Origin: Candidatus Thiodiazotropha taylori
GTDB taxonomy: Bacteria > Pseudomonadota > Gammaproteobacteria > Chromatiales > Chromatiaceae
Direction: 5' to 3'
Assembly (NCBI GenBank): GCA_019100305.1
Contig: JAHRHW010000119.1
Location: 1 to 10,656, forward strand
DNA length: 10,656 nt
Shown here: piece after piece, positions 1-4,769 of the stretch
Numbering within the stretch: position 1 is the first letter of the stretch
Layout of the letters: each line of letters begins with the position of its first letter
Notes under the pieces: generated by a model
The model's input: only the letters and a program-made list of their open reading frames with translations
The model's database searches: none
What the model was told of the DNA's origin: nothing
Program-made: the position numbers and the translations under genes

Positions 1-273
1 CTACTGTGTGGTCGTGGGGATGAGTGGCGTGTCATCAGGCAGGAGTCGACCATCGAGGACATATGGGGATTGGCCTGGTTTGACGACAGTCTCTATCTAT
101 CCACCATGCGGGCGGTCTATCGGTTAAACGATGAAGCGCTGGAACTTGTCGATTTCGGCGATGATTTACCGGCCACCTGTTATCATCTGGCGACAGGTGG
201 TGGTGTACTCTGCTCGATTGGCGAAAAGGACGTCATGATGTTTGACGGTCAACAGTGGCAGCGATTGGATTAA
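1..273 (+). CDS. C-terminal fragment of a beta-propeller-like protein (5' truncated)
   Basis: The reading frame is open from the first base of the window to TAA at 271-273, so 90 residues of the C-terminus are visible and the real start lies outside. The sequence alternates short hydrophobic strands with turns. The segments IWGLAWFDDSLYLSTMRAVY and then GGGVLCSIGEKDVMMFDG look like successive blades of a WD40- or Kelch-type propeller. No catalytic motif is visible and I do not recognise the family. A TTG at 70 could serve as an internal start but has no clear ribosome binding site, so the edge-truncated reading is preferred. The stop codon overlaps that of the convergent gene on the other strand. 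Confidence 0.6.
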   Translation, partial: LLCGRGDEWRVIRQESTIEDIWGLAWFDDSLYLSTMRAVYRLNDEALELVDFGDDLPATCYHLATGGGVLCSIGEKDVMMFDGQQWQRLD

Positions 274-746
274 GTTTGGTCCTGATTGTTCATCACTCGA
301 TCCCAGAAGCTGCCCCAGAACCCCCTTTGCTCTTCGATGCGATCCAGGCGTCGTTCAAGGGCATTCATTCTGTCGTGTATCTCTGTATCGAGCTGTAACA
401 GCTGACCGGTACTTGCTGTGTCATGCTGCTGCATGACCAGTTGTTCCAAATAGGCGGTAATCGATAAGCCTTGTCGATCGGCTTCGGCAACAATGGTTGC
501 TTTGGCTTGATCCGAGATTGCTTCCAGATGCCAGGGATTTTGCGCCTTTTTCTTTGCTGTGGATTTCGCTTTCTGCTGGGGCGGTTGTGCTGCAGGTTTC
601 TGCTTTTTCACCGTTGCCTTCTTCTGTTTGTGTTTCAGGGTGATCGGTTTTTGTGGCAAAGCCGAGTAGTCCCGTTTTGGCCGCTTGGGTGGTTTACTCG
701 GTATGTTGGAAGAGGGGCCGGTGTTATCGCTTGTTGTGTCTGTCAT
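270..746 (-). CDS. Lysine-rich protein with RHH-like segment and coiled coil
   Basis: The product is 158 residues from the ATG at 746-744. Residues 1-17 are polar. Residues 18-69 are very rich in Lys, Pro, Gln and Ala (for example KKQKPAAQPPQQKAKSTAKK), like histone H1-type or AlgP-type tails. Residues 72-106 read LEAISDQAKATIVAEADRQG followed by LSITAYLEQLV. This resembles the two helices of a ribbon-helix-helix fold and similar segments in PodJ-like proteins. Residues 115-140 form a heptad-rich coiled coil, followed by an aromatic end (GFWGSFWDRV). The frame stays open up to 914, but the extra 56 residues look non-coding in character and none of the upstream ATGs (914, 824, 797) has a Shine-Dalgarno sequence. 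The ATG at 746 has only a weak one, so the start is uncertain. A DNA-binding or nucleoid-associated role is inference from composition. Confidence 0.6.
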   Translation of the reverse strand: MTDTTSDNTGPSSNIPSKPPKRPKRDYSALPQKPITLKHKQKKATVKKQKPAAQPPQQKAKSTAKKKAQNPWHLEAISDQAKATIVAEADRQGLSITAYLEQLVMQQHDTASTGQLLQLDTEIHDRMNALERRLDRIEEQRGFWGSFWDRVMNNQDQT

Positions 747-1051
747 GGTTTGACTGCGCAGCTCAATCAGTAGTGATAAATTCCATTCGGTTGCCATGCA
801 ATGGCGCTGGATGAGGTTGGCCATTACGCACAAGTCTGGCTGAAGTTTAGCGGAAACTGGAGCAGGGGGGCTAAAAAAATTACCAGCAGGATGCTGGAAA
901 TCAATGTTCGGCATTCGATAGGGCGCAACCGAGCGGCGAAGCCGTCGCTTCCACAGCCGATCCGTGAGGAGAGATTCGTTCTGGGTCAGAGGGTCACAGA
1001 TGGTACTGCCAAATGGCTTTGGTTCGCACCACTTCCATCTCCGATTACTCT
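747..1051. other. Gap between lysine-rich gene and membrane microprotein gene
   Basis: I see no convincing gene here. Minus-strand frame continuity from 914 to 747 may be an upstream extension of the lysine-rich gene but lacks ribosome binding sites. A short GC-rich inverted repeat, GCGGCGAAGCCGTCGC near 931-948, could fold but is not followed by a T-tract on either strand. It is therefore not a typical intrinsic terminator. Confidence 0.4.
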
Positions 1052-1150
1052 TCAGGTGATCAGATTGATCAGGACAGAAACCATCCAGATACCGGCGATG
1101 GCCAGAATCAGTGTGTCTATGGAGAGAATGTCGCGAATTGGCGTTTTCAT
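1052..1150 (-). CDS. Membrane microprotein, 32 aa
   Basis: This short minus-strand frame starts with ATG at 1150-1148 and stops with TGA at 1054-1052. The product begins MKTPIRDILSIDTLILAIAG and ends IWMVSVLINLIT. After a charged ten-residue start, residues 11-32 are almost entirely hydrophobic (Ile, Leu, Val, Ala, Trp, Met), which fits one transmembrane helix with the positive N-terminus in the cytoplasm. The ribosome binding site is strong: GAGGT lies about 7 bases before the ATG. The long neighbouring frames in this region have no comparable signal. The family is not recognised. Such single-helix peptides often modulate membrane enzymes or transporters, or act as small toxins. Nothing in the sequence decides between these. 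Confidence rests on the start site and the composition. Confidence 0.55.
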   Translation of the reverse strand: MKTPIRDILSIDTLILAIAGIWMVSVLINLIT

Positions 1151-1268
1151 GGTGTTACCTCTATTACTGCTATCGGTATACCGGTACTGCACTGTGCCAG
1201 AACCTGTGATTGATTAGGTTAAAAATCGACTCTGTTGGTTCCCTGTTTCAAAACACCCTAGCGAGCCG

Positions 1269-1296
1269 TCCATAGAGTCCGGTCGTCAGCTGTCAA
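1269..1296 (-). promoter_or_regulatory. Possible sigma-70 promoter for the membrane microprotein
   Basis: Read on the minus strand there is a perfect -35 TTGACA (1296-1291), a 16-bp spacer and a moderate -10 TATGGA (1274-1269). Transcription would begin near 1262, leaving a leader of about 110 bases before the 32-residue gene. A GGAACC element at about 1238, within this leader, resembles an ECF sigma -35 box and could be an alternative, but I found no convincing -10 for it. Confidence 0.3.
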
Positions 1297-1564
1297 ATCC
1301 AGCATGGTTCTTACCCTGTGAATCGACAAGGTATAGAAGAATTTAATATCCGGCATTGAAAAATATCAATTAATCAGGCCTAAGAATCGTTTTTGACTAT
1401 TGGGATTGGTATTTAGCAGTGTCTATCGCGCTACTAGAAGTCTTTTTCTCACTAAAGCAATCGTAACTAACTGATAAATATATATAATATATGTGGTTCT
1501 AGTAAAATATACAATCGGCAGTTGTATGACTTCTGTGTAATACTTAATACGCTTTGCGTGCACT

Positions 1565-1589
1565 GCAGAGGCGTTTTATGCCTTTCTGC
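1565..1589 (-). terminator. Hairpin downstream of gloA, weak terminator candidate
   Basis: GCAGA and TCTGC arms, extended by GGC/GCC with a two-base bulge, fold around an ATAAAAC-type loop about 30 bases beyond the gloA stop codon. There is no T-tract on the minus strand, so it is at best an atypical terminator or an RNA-stabilising hairpin. Confidence 0.25.
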
Positions 1590-1617
1590 TGACAGGGTTT
1601 TTGTGGTTGAAAGCGAA

Positions 1618-2040
1618 CTATTTGGTTGACGGATTGATAAACCAATCCTCGGGCCGCTCAACCAGCTCGATCTGATAGCCATCCGGATCCCGGATAAATG
1701 CAATCACCTCATCAAGACCATTAAGCCTGGTTGGATTCAGCGTGATCTCTCCGCCCTGTGCTGAAATCTCCGCACAGGCTTTCCAGCAATCCCTAACTCC
1801 TATTGCCAGGTGACCATAGCCGTTTCCATGTTCGTATTTTTTGACGCCATAGTTATAGGTCAATTCCAAGACGCAACTATGTTGCTCGTTTGCGAAGCCC
1901 AAGAAGGTGAGTGAATAGTTTTCTGTGGGCTGATCAAATTGACGCAGTACCTGCAGACCTAAAACCCGGGTGTAGAAATCGACCGATTGCTGTATGTCGC
2001 CGACACGCAGCATGGTATGTAGAATTCGCCTTGTCTTCAC
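1618..2040 (-). CDS. gloA: Glyoxalase I (lactoylglutathione lyase)
   Basis: The 140-residue VOC-fold protein isomerises the hemithioacetal of methylglyoxal and glutathione to S-D-lactoylglutathione, the first step of cytoplasmic methylglyoxal detoxification. The N-terminus (HTMLRVGDIQQSVDFYTRVL) and the ELTYNYGV and DPDGYQIELVE segments closely match E. coli GloA. The four expected metal ligands are present: His8, Glu59, His77 and Glu125. Length is typical (E. coli 135). The start is GTG at 2040-2038, chosen because GAGGAGA lies about 6 bases upstream and because the next in-frame ATG would delete the His8 ligand. The gene lies 200 bp after the AhpD-like gene on the same strand, too far to be sure of co-transcription. 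Its position beside a tautomerase, an AhpD-like protein and a TetR regulator suggests a shared electrophile-stress role (inference). Confidence 0.95.
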   Translation of the reverse strand: MKTRRILHTMLRVGDIQQSVDFYTRVLGLQVLRQFDQPTENYSLTFLGFANEQHSCVLELTYNYGVKKYEHGNGYGHLAIGVRDCWKACAEISAQGGEITLNPTRLNGLDEVIAFIRDPDGYQIELVERPEDWFINPSTK

Positions 2041-2085
2041 GCTGTTCTCCTCATAACTGTTCCAGGTCGCGTGCTACTTAGTTAT

Positions 2086-2227
2086 TATTAACCCGGCTAA
2101 CTTATCGTTGACTTTCAAGGATATGCATATGGCCTGTATCACGCCGGGGTTAACTGCGAGTGGCAGTCACCTCTCGGCAGGCAGGCTCACTGCTATCAAT
2201 GTAATCTGATTGGTCGCCGGGTTAATA
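2086..2227. repeat. 12-bp inverted repeat spanning the gloA upstream region
   Basis: TATTAACCCGGC at 2086-2097 is perfectly inverted as GCCGGGTTAATA at 2216-2227, 118 bp apart. A third related copy, GCCGGGGTTAA, lies at 2143-2153. The pair brackets most of the spacer upstream of gloA. It could be operator half-sites, or the ends of a small remnant element. No target-site duplication is evident next to the arms. Confidence 0.4.
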
Positions 2228-2240
2228 CTCGTGGACGGTA

Positions 2241-2813
2241 TCAGGCTGCATCTGTTTGATATTTTGGAAAAGACGCACCCTGTTGAATGACATCAAAGGT
2301 CTTGAGTACAGTTGTAAAGGCTCGATTGTTTGCTGCCGCAACGACCGCATCGAAGATATTCCGATCGGTAAAGCCGCAATCTCGAACTGTCTGTAAATCT
2401 TCCCGAGTGATGTTTTCAGGCTCATTGAGGGATTTCATTGTGAAGCTCAGCAATGCTTTCTCGTTTTCATTCAATGGGGCATTGCCTATCTCTTCCAGTG
2501 TTGCTTGCAGTTGCTCCGGTGTTGTCCCCAGACCCACAAGAAAGCCTGCATTGAAATCGATGCAATATGGGCATTCCACGGAGTTTGAATTTAGATAGCG
2601 GATCAAGCCGAGCAGTTGTTGGCTTAGTTGATCATGATTAGCAAGATAACTGAAGCTATCAACAAATGATTTCAAGAGTGGTGGACTGATTCCGTAGAGG
2701 ACCAGGCCATCAGGCAGAAGACCAAAACTTTTCTCAATACTTTTGAATATGGCTTCTACAGATTCCATGTCCTCATTGGGTGGGGTTGGATCAATGAGTG
2801 CTGTTGTATTCAT
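2241..2813 (-). CDS. Carboxymuconolactone decarboxylase/AhpD-like protein
   Basis: The product is 190 residues, mostly alpha-helical in character. The AhpD-type redox site is at residues 80-88, ECPYCIDFN, with a CxxC pair at Cys81 and Cys84. In AhpD this disulfide is reduced by lipoamide or thioredoxin partners and reduces a peroxiredoxin. Many relatives are peroxidase-related proteins of unknown substrate. The histidine normally found four residues after the second cysteine is Asn88 here, and the residue between the cysteines that is His in mycobacterial AhpD is Tyr83. Activity may therefore differ from classical AhpD. The start is the ATG at 2813, with AAGGAG seven bases upstream. It lies 68 bp after the tautomerase gene on the same strand, so both probably share the TetR-controlled promoter. 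The family is confident; the exact reaction is not known. Confidence 0.85.
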   Translation of the reverse strand: MNTTALIDPTPPNEDMESVEAIFKSIEKSFGLLPDGLVLYGISPPLLKSFVDSFSYLANHDQLSQQLLGLIRYLNSNSVECPYCIDFNAGFLVGLGTTPEQLQATLEEIGNAPLNENEKALLSFTMKSLNEPENITREDLQTVRDCGFTDRNIFDAVVAAANNRAFTTVLKTFDVIQQGASFPKYQTDAA

Positions 2814-2881
2814 GAAACTTCTCCTTGATTAGGGGCAATGTGCAGGGTATGCCGTTGCTTCCAAACTGGCTGGGTTCTAGC

Positions 2882-3298
2882 TCAACCTTCAGCTATGGCC
2901 TGTCCCAACTCCTCGTTTGTCATAGCTCTACCATCTAGATTCCATGCGCCATCCACTGTGTGAACCACGTTGACGTAGATGTTGTCGCGGGATTGCTTGC
3001 CGCCTGAAAGTTCGTGGATGATATCGGTGGCTTCCTGGAAAAAGCCCTTCTGAACCTCTCGATCAACAAAGGCGAAAGAGGGTACTTTCCACTCGACCCA
3101 GGCGCCGGCAAACTGGGTTCCACCGGAAAAGGTCGTGCCAGTTGGCTGGATGTTAAGGATTGCTGTGACGTTTGGGGTCATGACACGATTTCCAGTCAGG
3201 TTGTGCCATTTCAGCATTGCATCGGTGATGCGCTGTATTGCTTCTTTCTCGGTCCCTTTTGGCAGTACGCCTTCGGTAATAGTCAGTGATAGTGGCAT
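2882..3298 (-). CDS. Tautomerase superfamily protein, fused two-unit form
   Basis: The 138-residue protein begins Met-Pro-Leu, which places the catalytic Pro2 of the 4-oxalocrotonate tautomerase superfamily at the mature N-terminus. It is about twice the length of 4-OT subunits. Residues 1-60 and about 66-130 look like two beta-alpha-beta units, the second ending in VDGAWNLDGRAMTNEEL, which resembles the 4-OT C-terminal hairpin. Such two-unit members include keto-enol tautomerases and dehalogenase-like enzymes; the substrate cannot be read here. The start ATG at 3298 has GGAGAG five bases upstream. It is the first gene of the minus-strand unit, with a short leader of about 20 bases from a predicted promoter that overlaps a TetR-type operator. 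A role in handling enols, quinones or other electrophiles is inferred from its neighbours. Confidence 0.85.
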   Translation of the reverse strand: MPLSLTITEGVLPKGTEKEAIQRITDAMLKWHNLTGNRVMTPNVTAILNIQPTGTTFSGGTQFAGAWVEWKVPSFAFVDREVQKGFFQEATDIIHELSGGKQSRDNIYVNVVHTVDGAWNLDGRAMTNEELGQAIAEG

Positions 3299-3325
3299 AT
3301 GAACTCTCCATTGAGCAGAATTTGA

Positions 3326-3343
3326 AGATAACGGCCGTTATCT
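3326..3343. promoter_or_regulatory. TetR-type operator O1
   Basis: AGATAACGGCCGTTATCT is a perfect 18-bp palindrome. It covers the predicted -10 of the minus-strand promoter that serves the tautomerase gene, so binding there would block that promoter. It shares the half-site GATAACG with the two sites nearer the tetR gene. Assignment to the adjacent TetR-family protein is inference from position and symmetry. Confidence 0.75.
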
Positions 3344-3354
3344 GTTTGGGCCAA
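3326..3354 (-). promoter_or_regulatory. Predicted promoter of tautomerase-AhpD-like unit
   Basis: On the minus strand, TTGGCC (3354-3349) and TTATCT (3331-3326) are separated by exactly 17 bp. Transcription would start near 3319, about 20 bases before the tautomerase ATG. The -35 matches four of six consensus bases, and the -10 lies inside palindrome O1. Confidence 0.5.
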
Positions 3355-3379
3355 AGAAAAGTGGGAGGTCCGTTGAATA

Positions 3380-3397
3380 AGATAACGATCGTTATCT
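3380..3397. promoter_or_regulatory. TetR-type operator O2
   Basis: AGATAACGATCGTTATCT is a perfect 18-bp palindrome differing from O1 only in its two central bases. Its centre is 54 bp from O1, about five helical turns, and 25 bp from O3. It lies in the spacer of a possible plus-strand promoter, TTGAAT-N18-TATAAC (3373-3402). Confidence 0.75.
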
Positions 3398-3404
3398 ATA
3401 ACTT

Positions 3405-3422
3405 AGATTACGATCGTTATCC
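3405..3422. promoter_or_regulatory. TetR-type operator O3
   Basis: AGATTACGATCGTTATCC is an imperfect copy of the same palindrome: one mismatch within the core half-site and one at the outer base. It overlaps the -35 and spacer of the best plus-strand promoter, which suggests autoregulation of the tetR gene. Confidence 0.65.
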
Positions 3423-3435
3423 TGTCAACTATAAT
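3408..3435 (+). promoter_or_regulatory. Predicted promoter of the TetR-family gene
   Basis: A perfect -10 TATAAT at 3430-3435 is preceded by a weak -35 TTACGA (3408-3413) at a 16-bp spacing. The start of transcription would be near 3442, giving a leader of about 23 bases. Operator O3 covers the -35 region. A second candidate is TTGAAT-N18-TATAAC at 3373-3402. Confidence 0.5.
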
Positions 3436-3464
3436 ATTCACTGAATCAATATGACGAGTAATCC

Positions 3465-4049
3465 ATGCGATATAATCCTGAGCAAAAACTGGCTACAAAA
3501 AACAAGATGCTAAAAGCTGCCCATAGTGGTTTTCGGCGTCAAGGTTATGAAGGGGCAGGGGTGGACGGACTGGCCAAAGAGGCTGGTGTTACATCTGGTG
3601 CCTTTTACAAACACTTCGGTTCTAAGGCTGTTGCTTTTCGTGAATCTGTACAACTTGGTGTGGGCGAGTTTCAAGCTGCAGTGGAGATGTACCAGAAAGA
3701 ATTTGGAGACTCCTGGCTTAAAGAATTTGCGGCGTTCTATCTTGGTGAAAAGCGATGTAGTGAGCTTGGAAATAGTTGCGCATTGCAGAGTCTGACTCCG
3801 GAAGTCACCCGTTCAGATGCGGATACCCGGTTGGCATTTCAGTCAGCCTTGTTGAAAGCGGTGCAGGCTTTTGCCAGCGGTTTGCCCGCCGATCGTGGTC
3901 GTAGCCAAACCAATGAGGCCTGGTCCAATATTGCATTGTTAATTGGCGGTGTGACTTTGGCGCGTGCGGTGCAGGAGAGTGGGTTGGCAGATGAAATAGC
4001 CGAGGCGGTTCTAGGTGCGATCAGCAGGATGCCAGATGGGAAGGCGTGA
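3465..4049 (+). CDS. TetR/AcrR-family regulator, NemR-like cysteine
   Basis: The 194-residue protein has the TetR N-terminal DNA-binding domain at about residues 10-60, with the helix-turn-helix in VDGLAKEAGVTSGAFYKHFG (33-52). The ligand-binding part is all helical. Cys98 and Cys105 lie in KRCSELGNSCALQSLTPEV, and the second part aligns by eye with SGCLTVKLSAEV of E. coli NemR, so Cys105 matches the NemR sensor Cys106. NemR responds to quinones, methylglyoxal and hypochlorous acid and controls nemA-gloA. Here the gene is divergent from tautomerase and AhpD-like genes, with gloA nearby, and three palindromes lie between. The start ATG at 3465 has only a weak ribosome binding site, and a nearer upstream ATG (3451) is out of frame. 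It is probably an autoregulated repressor of the divergent unit. The inducer is unknown. Confidence 0.9.
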   Translation: MRYNPEQKLATKNKMLKAAHSGFRRQGYEGAGVDGLAKEAGVTSGAFYKHFGSKAVAFRESVQLGVGEFQAAVEMYQKEFGDSWLKEFAAFYLGEKRCSELGNSCALQSLTPEVTRSDADTRLAFQSALLKAVQAFASGLPADRGRSQTNEAWSNIALLIGGVTLARAVQESGLADEIAEAVLGAISRMPDGKA

Positions 4050-4099
4050 TTCTGATACGAGCCGGTTCCAAGGGTTGTTTTTCGGGTGATTATTGGGTT

Positions 4100-4123
4100 C
4101 TAAGTGGGGCTTGCCACACTTAG
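4100..4123 (+). other. Hairpin overlapping the rnpB -35 region
   Basis: CTAAGTG and CACTTAG arms enclose a GGC/GCC inner stem with one mismatch. It lies 50 bases after the tetR stop codon. Only a short TTTT follows, nine bases after the stem, so it is a weak terminator at best. Its right half contains the -35 of the rnpB promoter. Confidence 0.35.
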
Positions 4124-4139
4124 GATAACCTTTTAAAGT
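4111..4139 (+). promoter_or_regulatory. Promoter of rnpB
   Basis: TTGCCA (4111-4116) and TAAAGT (4134-4139) are separated by the optimal 17 bp. The predicted start of transcription falls at 4146-4147, which coincides with the 5' end of the RNase P RNA P1 helix. Confidence 0.65.
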
Positions 4140-4146
4140 GAGTATA

Positions 4147-4517
4147 GGGAGTTGGCCAGACAGTCGCTGGCTACCGCTTGCGGTAGACAGAGGAAAGTCC
4201 GGGCTCCGGTGGGCAGGGTGCCAGGTAACGCCTGGGAGGCGAAAGCCTACGGAAAGTGCCACAGAAAATATACCGCCAGCGGCGCTGCTGTTGGTAAGGG
4301 TGAAATGGTGCGGTAAGAGCGCACCGCATCCCTGGCAACAGGGGTGGCAGGGTAAACCCCACCCGGAGCAAGACCAAATAGAGGAACAGGCCGGTCTCTG
4401 ACCGAGCCAAGTGCGCCCCCACAGTTCCTGGGTAGGTTGCTTGAGGTGTGTGGTGACGCACATCCCAGATGAATGGCTGTCCTTGACAGAACCCGGCTTA
4501 TCGGCCGACTCCCTCCA
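4147..4517 (+). ncRNA. rnpB: RNase P RNA, bacterial class A (M1 RNA)
   Basis: This is the catalytic RNA of ribonuclease P, which removes 5' leaders from pre-tRNAs. Signature segments match E. coli rnpB closely: CCAGACAGTCGC after the start, AGGAAAGTCCGGGCTCC, GGCAGGGTGCCAGGTAACGC, GTAAGGGTGAAA, GGTGCGGTAAGAGCGCACCG, GGTAAAC, CCACCCGGAGCAAG, TAGATGAATG-like CAGATGAATGGCTGTCC, and ACAGAACCCGGCTTATCGGC. The P1 helix closes the molecule, GGGAGTTGGCC at 4147 pairing with GGCCGACTCCC ending at 4513. P4 forms between the GTCCGGGC and AACCCGGC regions. Total length of about 371 is near the E. coli 377. P3 is a minimal hairpin, CTACCGC-TT-GCGGTAG (4171-4186), much shorter than in E. coli. The extreme 3' end is set by analogy and may shift a few bases. 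Confidence 0.97.
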
Positions 4518-4530
4518 CTTTACACCACAT

Positions 4531-4556
4531 ACCCCGCTTCCGGGGTGATATTTCTT
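4531..4556 (+). terminator. rnpB terminator
   Basis: A 6-bp perfect stem, ACCCCG/CGGGGT, with a CTTC loop sits 14 bases beyond the RNase P RNA end and is followed by the T-rich tail GATATTTCTT. This is the expected position for the intrinsic terminator of rnpB. Confidence 0.65.
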
Positions 4557-4575
4557 AATACTTTACTTTAGGTTT

Positions 4576-4612
4576 GCTGGACAGGTTTCTGTATTTCCAG
4601 CGGATATTTTTT
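4576..4612 (+). terminator. Second possible terminator between rnpB and mraZ
   Basis: GCTGGA (4576-4581) pairs with TCCAGC (4596-4601), with an inner CAG/CTG stem, and a run of six T follows at 4607-4612 after a five-base gap. It could act as a backup terminator isolating the dcw operon from rnpB transcription. Confidence 0.35.
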
Positions 4613-4679
4613 GCTTTCAAACCGCTTTGCTTGGCGTGTGTAAACCACTGACCCTAAACGAATTTTTACACTATTTACC

Positions 4680-4709
4680 TTGACAGAAGGTGAGAGTGAG
4701 TCCTAATAT
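4680..4709 (+). promoter_or_regulatory. Promoter of the mraZ (dcw) operon
   Basis: A perfect -35 TTGACA (4680-4685) is separated by 18 bp from the -10 TAATAT (4704-4709). Transcription would start near 4716, giving a leader of about 54 bases that contains the TGG repeats of the likely MraZ operator. It corresponds to the mraZ promoter known ahead of the E. coli dcw cluster. Confidence 0.7.
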
Positions 4710-4742
4710 GGAGAAAGGTGGATTAATGTGGGAAAAAAGGGA
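4709..4742 (+). promoter_or_regulatory. Candidate MraZ operator (10-bp spaced TGG repeats)
   Basis: TGGAG at 4709, TGGAT at 4719 and TGGGA at 4729 are spaced exactly 10 bp, followed by AGGGA at 4738. MraZ proteins bind tandem TGGGN boxes separated by five bases just after the mraZ start of transcription. Here the array starts at the -10 and runs through the early leader, so MraZ could repress its own operon. Only the third box is a full match. Confidence 0.55.
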
Positions 4743-4769
4743 AAATAACGCCGGCAGAGGGGCAACGAT

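Larger units (their letters stand above)
1151..1617. other. Gene-poor AT-rich spacer
   Basis: No gene is supported in this stretch between the microprotein gene and gloA. It holds a possible minus-strand promoter for the microprotein (1269-1296) and a 10-bp perfect palindrome CGGTATACCG (1174-1183) in that gene's leader. It also holds a very AT-rich tract around 1471-1515 containing TATAAT without a matching -35, and a hairpin (1565-1589) just beyond the end of gloA. Confidence 0.45.

Noticed and set aside
747..914. N-terminal extension of the lysine-rich protein
   Set aside because: The frame is open, but none of the upstream ATGs has a Shine-Dalgarno sequence and the residues look like translated non-coding DNA.
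801..1217. Plus-strand open frame of 138 codons
   Set aside because: It has no ribosome binding site, its composition is not protein-like, and it runs across the microprotein gene on the other strand, which has a much better start signal.
1483..1488. TATAAT in the AT-rich tract as a promoter
   Set aside because: No acceptable -35 lies at 16-18 bp on either strand and no gene starts nearby on the plus strand.
1467..1703. Minus-strand frame overlapping the end of gloA
   Set aside because: It is another frame of gloA continuing into AT-rich spacer, with no start signal.
2287..2598. Plus-strand frame of 103 codons
   Set aside because: Antisense shadow of the AhpD-like gene, which has clear family motifs and a good ribosome binding site.
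4050..4099. Intrinsic terminator directly after the TetR gene
   Set aside because: The T-run at 4077-4082 is not preceded by a stable stem.
4011..4463. Open frames on both strands across 4011-4463
   Set aside because: They lie on the RNase P RNA gene, whose conserved structure explains the sequence.
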